Shown piece by piece: positions 5,047 to 5,081 of a stretch of 5,081 nucleotides of DNA (position 1 is its first letter; every line of letters starts with the position of its first letter). Below the pieces are notes generated by a model that saw only the letters and a program-made list of their open reading frames with translations, did no database searches and was not told the DNA's origin. The DNA is from CAYMSF01 sp964542255 (GTDB lineage: Bacteria > Verrucomicrobiota > Lentisphaeria > Victivallales > Victivallaceae): NCBI GenBank assembly GCA_964542255.1, contig CAZITV010000164.1, positions 1-5,081 of the forward strand. Direction: 5' to 3'. The position numbers were made by a program, and so were the translations under genes.

Positions 5047-5081
5047 GGGCGTTGTGGTATAGGTCTTATGGGTCCGACAGT

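Overview
The window holds one compact three-gene operon on the minus strand (positions 4488 down to 289). It is framed on both sides by copies of the same composite non-coding repeat in opposite orientation. Read 5'->3' on the minus strand the genes are: a NuoE/HydC-like [2Fe-2S] subunit (4036-4488), a NuoF/HydB-like flavin and iron-sulfur subunit (2312-4039), and a 676-residue protein in which a GltD/NfnB-like FAD/NAD(P) module sits between the two halves of a NuoG/HydA-type iron-sulfur arm (289-2319). Adjacent reading frames overlap by 4 and 8 bases, so the three proteins are almost certainly made together as one complex.

This architecture matches what I recall of the Stn (Sporomusa-type Nfn, StnABC) electron-bifurcating transhydrogenase. 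That soluble complex reversibly couples NADPH oxidation to reduction of NAD+ and ferredoxin. In this reading StnA and StnB supply the NAD(H) site, an FMN and most of the wire of clusters, and StnC supplies FAD and the NADP(H) site. No hydrogenase H-cluster domain, molybdopterin domain or membrane subunit is encoded here. The assignment rests on family knowledge and visible motifs, not on a database search. The system is therefore probably a described one, but several residues depart from the usual pattern: a Cys for Gly in the nucleotide-binding loop of StnB, an extra Cys in StnA, a cluster motif without its proline in StnC, and only three Cys in the N-terminal domain of StnB.

Flanks. Positions 1-288 and 4781-4993 are built from a modular repeat. 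Module A is a 'TTTCACCAC...TCTACCACG' block with a degenerate ~9-bp tandem. Module B is an 82-bp block holding a 39-bp interrupted palindrome and the 10-bp palindrome CAGGCGCCTG. Module C is a 7-bp tandem array of CTTAACM type ending at CTAG. The left copy lies on the minus strand and the right copy on the plus strand, so the 82-bp cores (78/82 identical) form an inverted repeat around the whole operon. At the left edge a second module A begins, so units are also stacked head to tail. Positions 4489-4780 are the AT-rich leader and promoter region of the operon. Positions 4994-5081 hold a GC-rich hairpin and what looks like the start of another repeat.

Organism: a strictly anaerobic, fermentative or acetogenic bacterium is the natural host for such an enzyme. 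The dispersed 'CCACGGAATACACGGAA'-type intergenic repeats resemble those I associate with Lentisphaerae and other PVC-group or uncultured anaerobe genomes, but the phylum cannot be fixed from this window.
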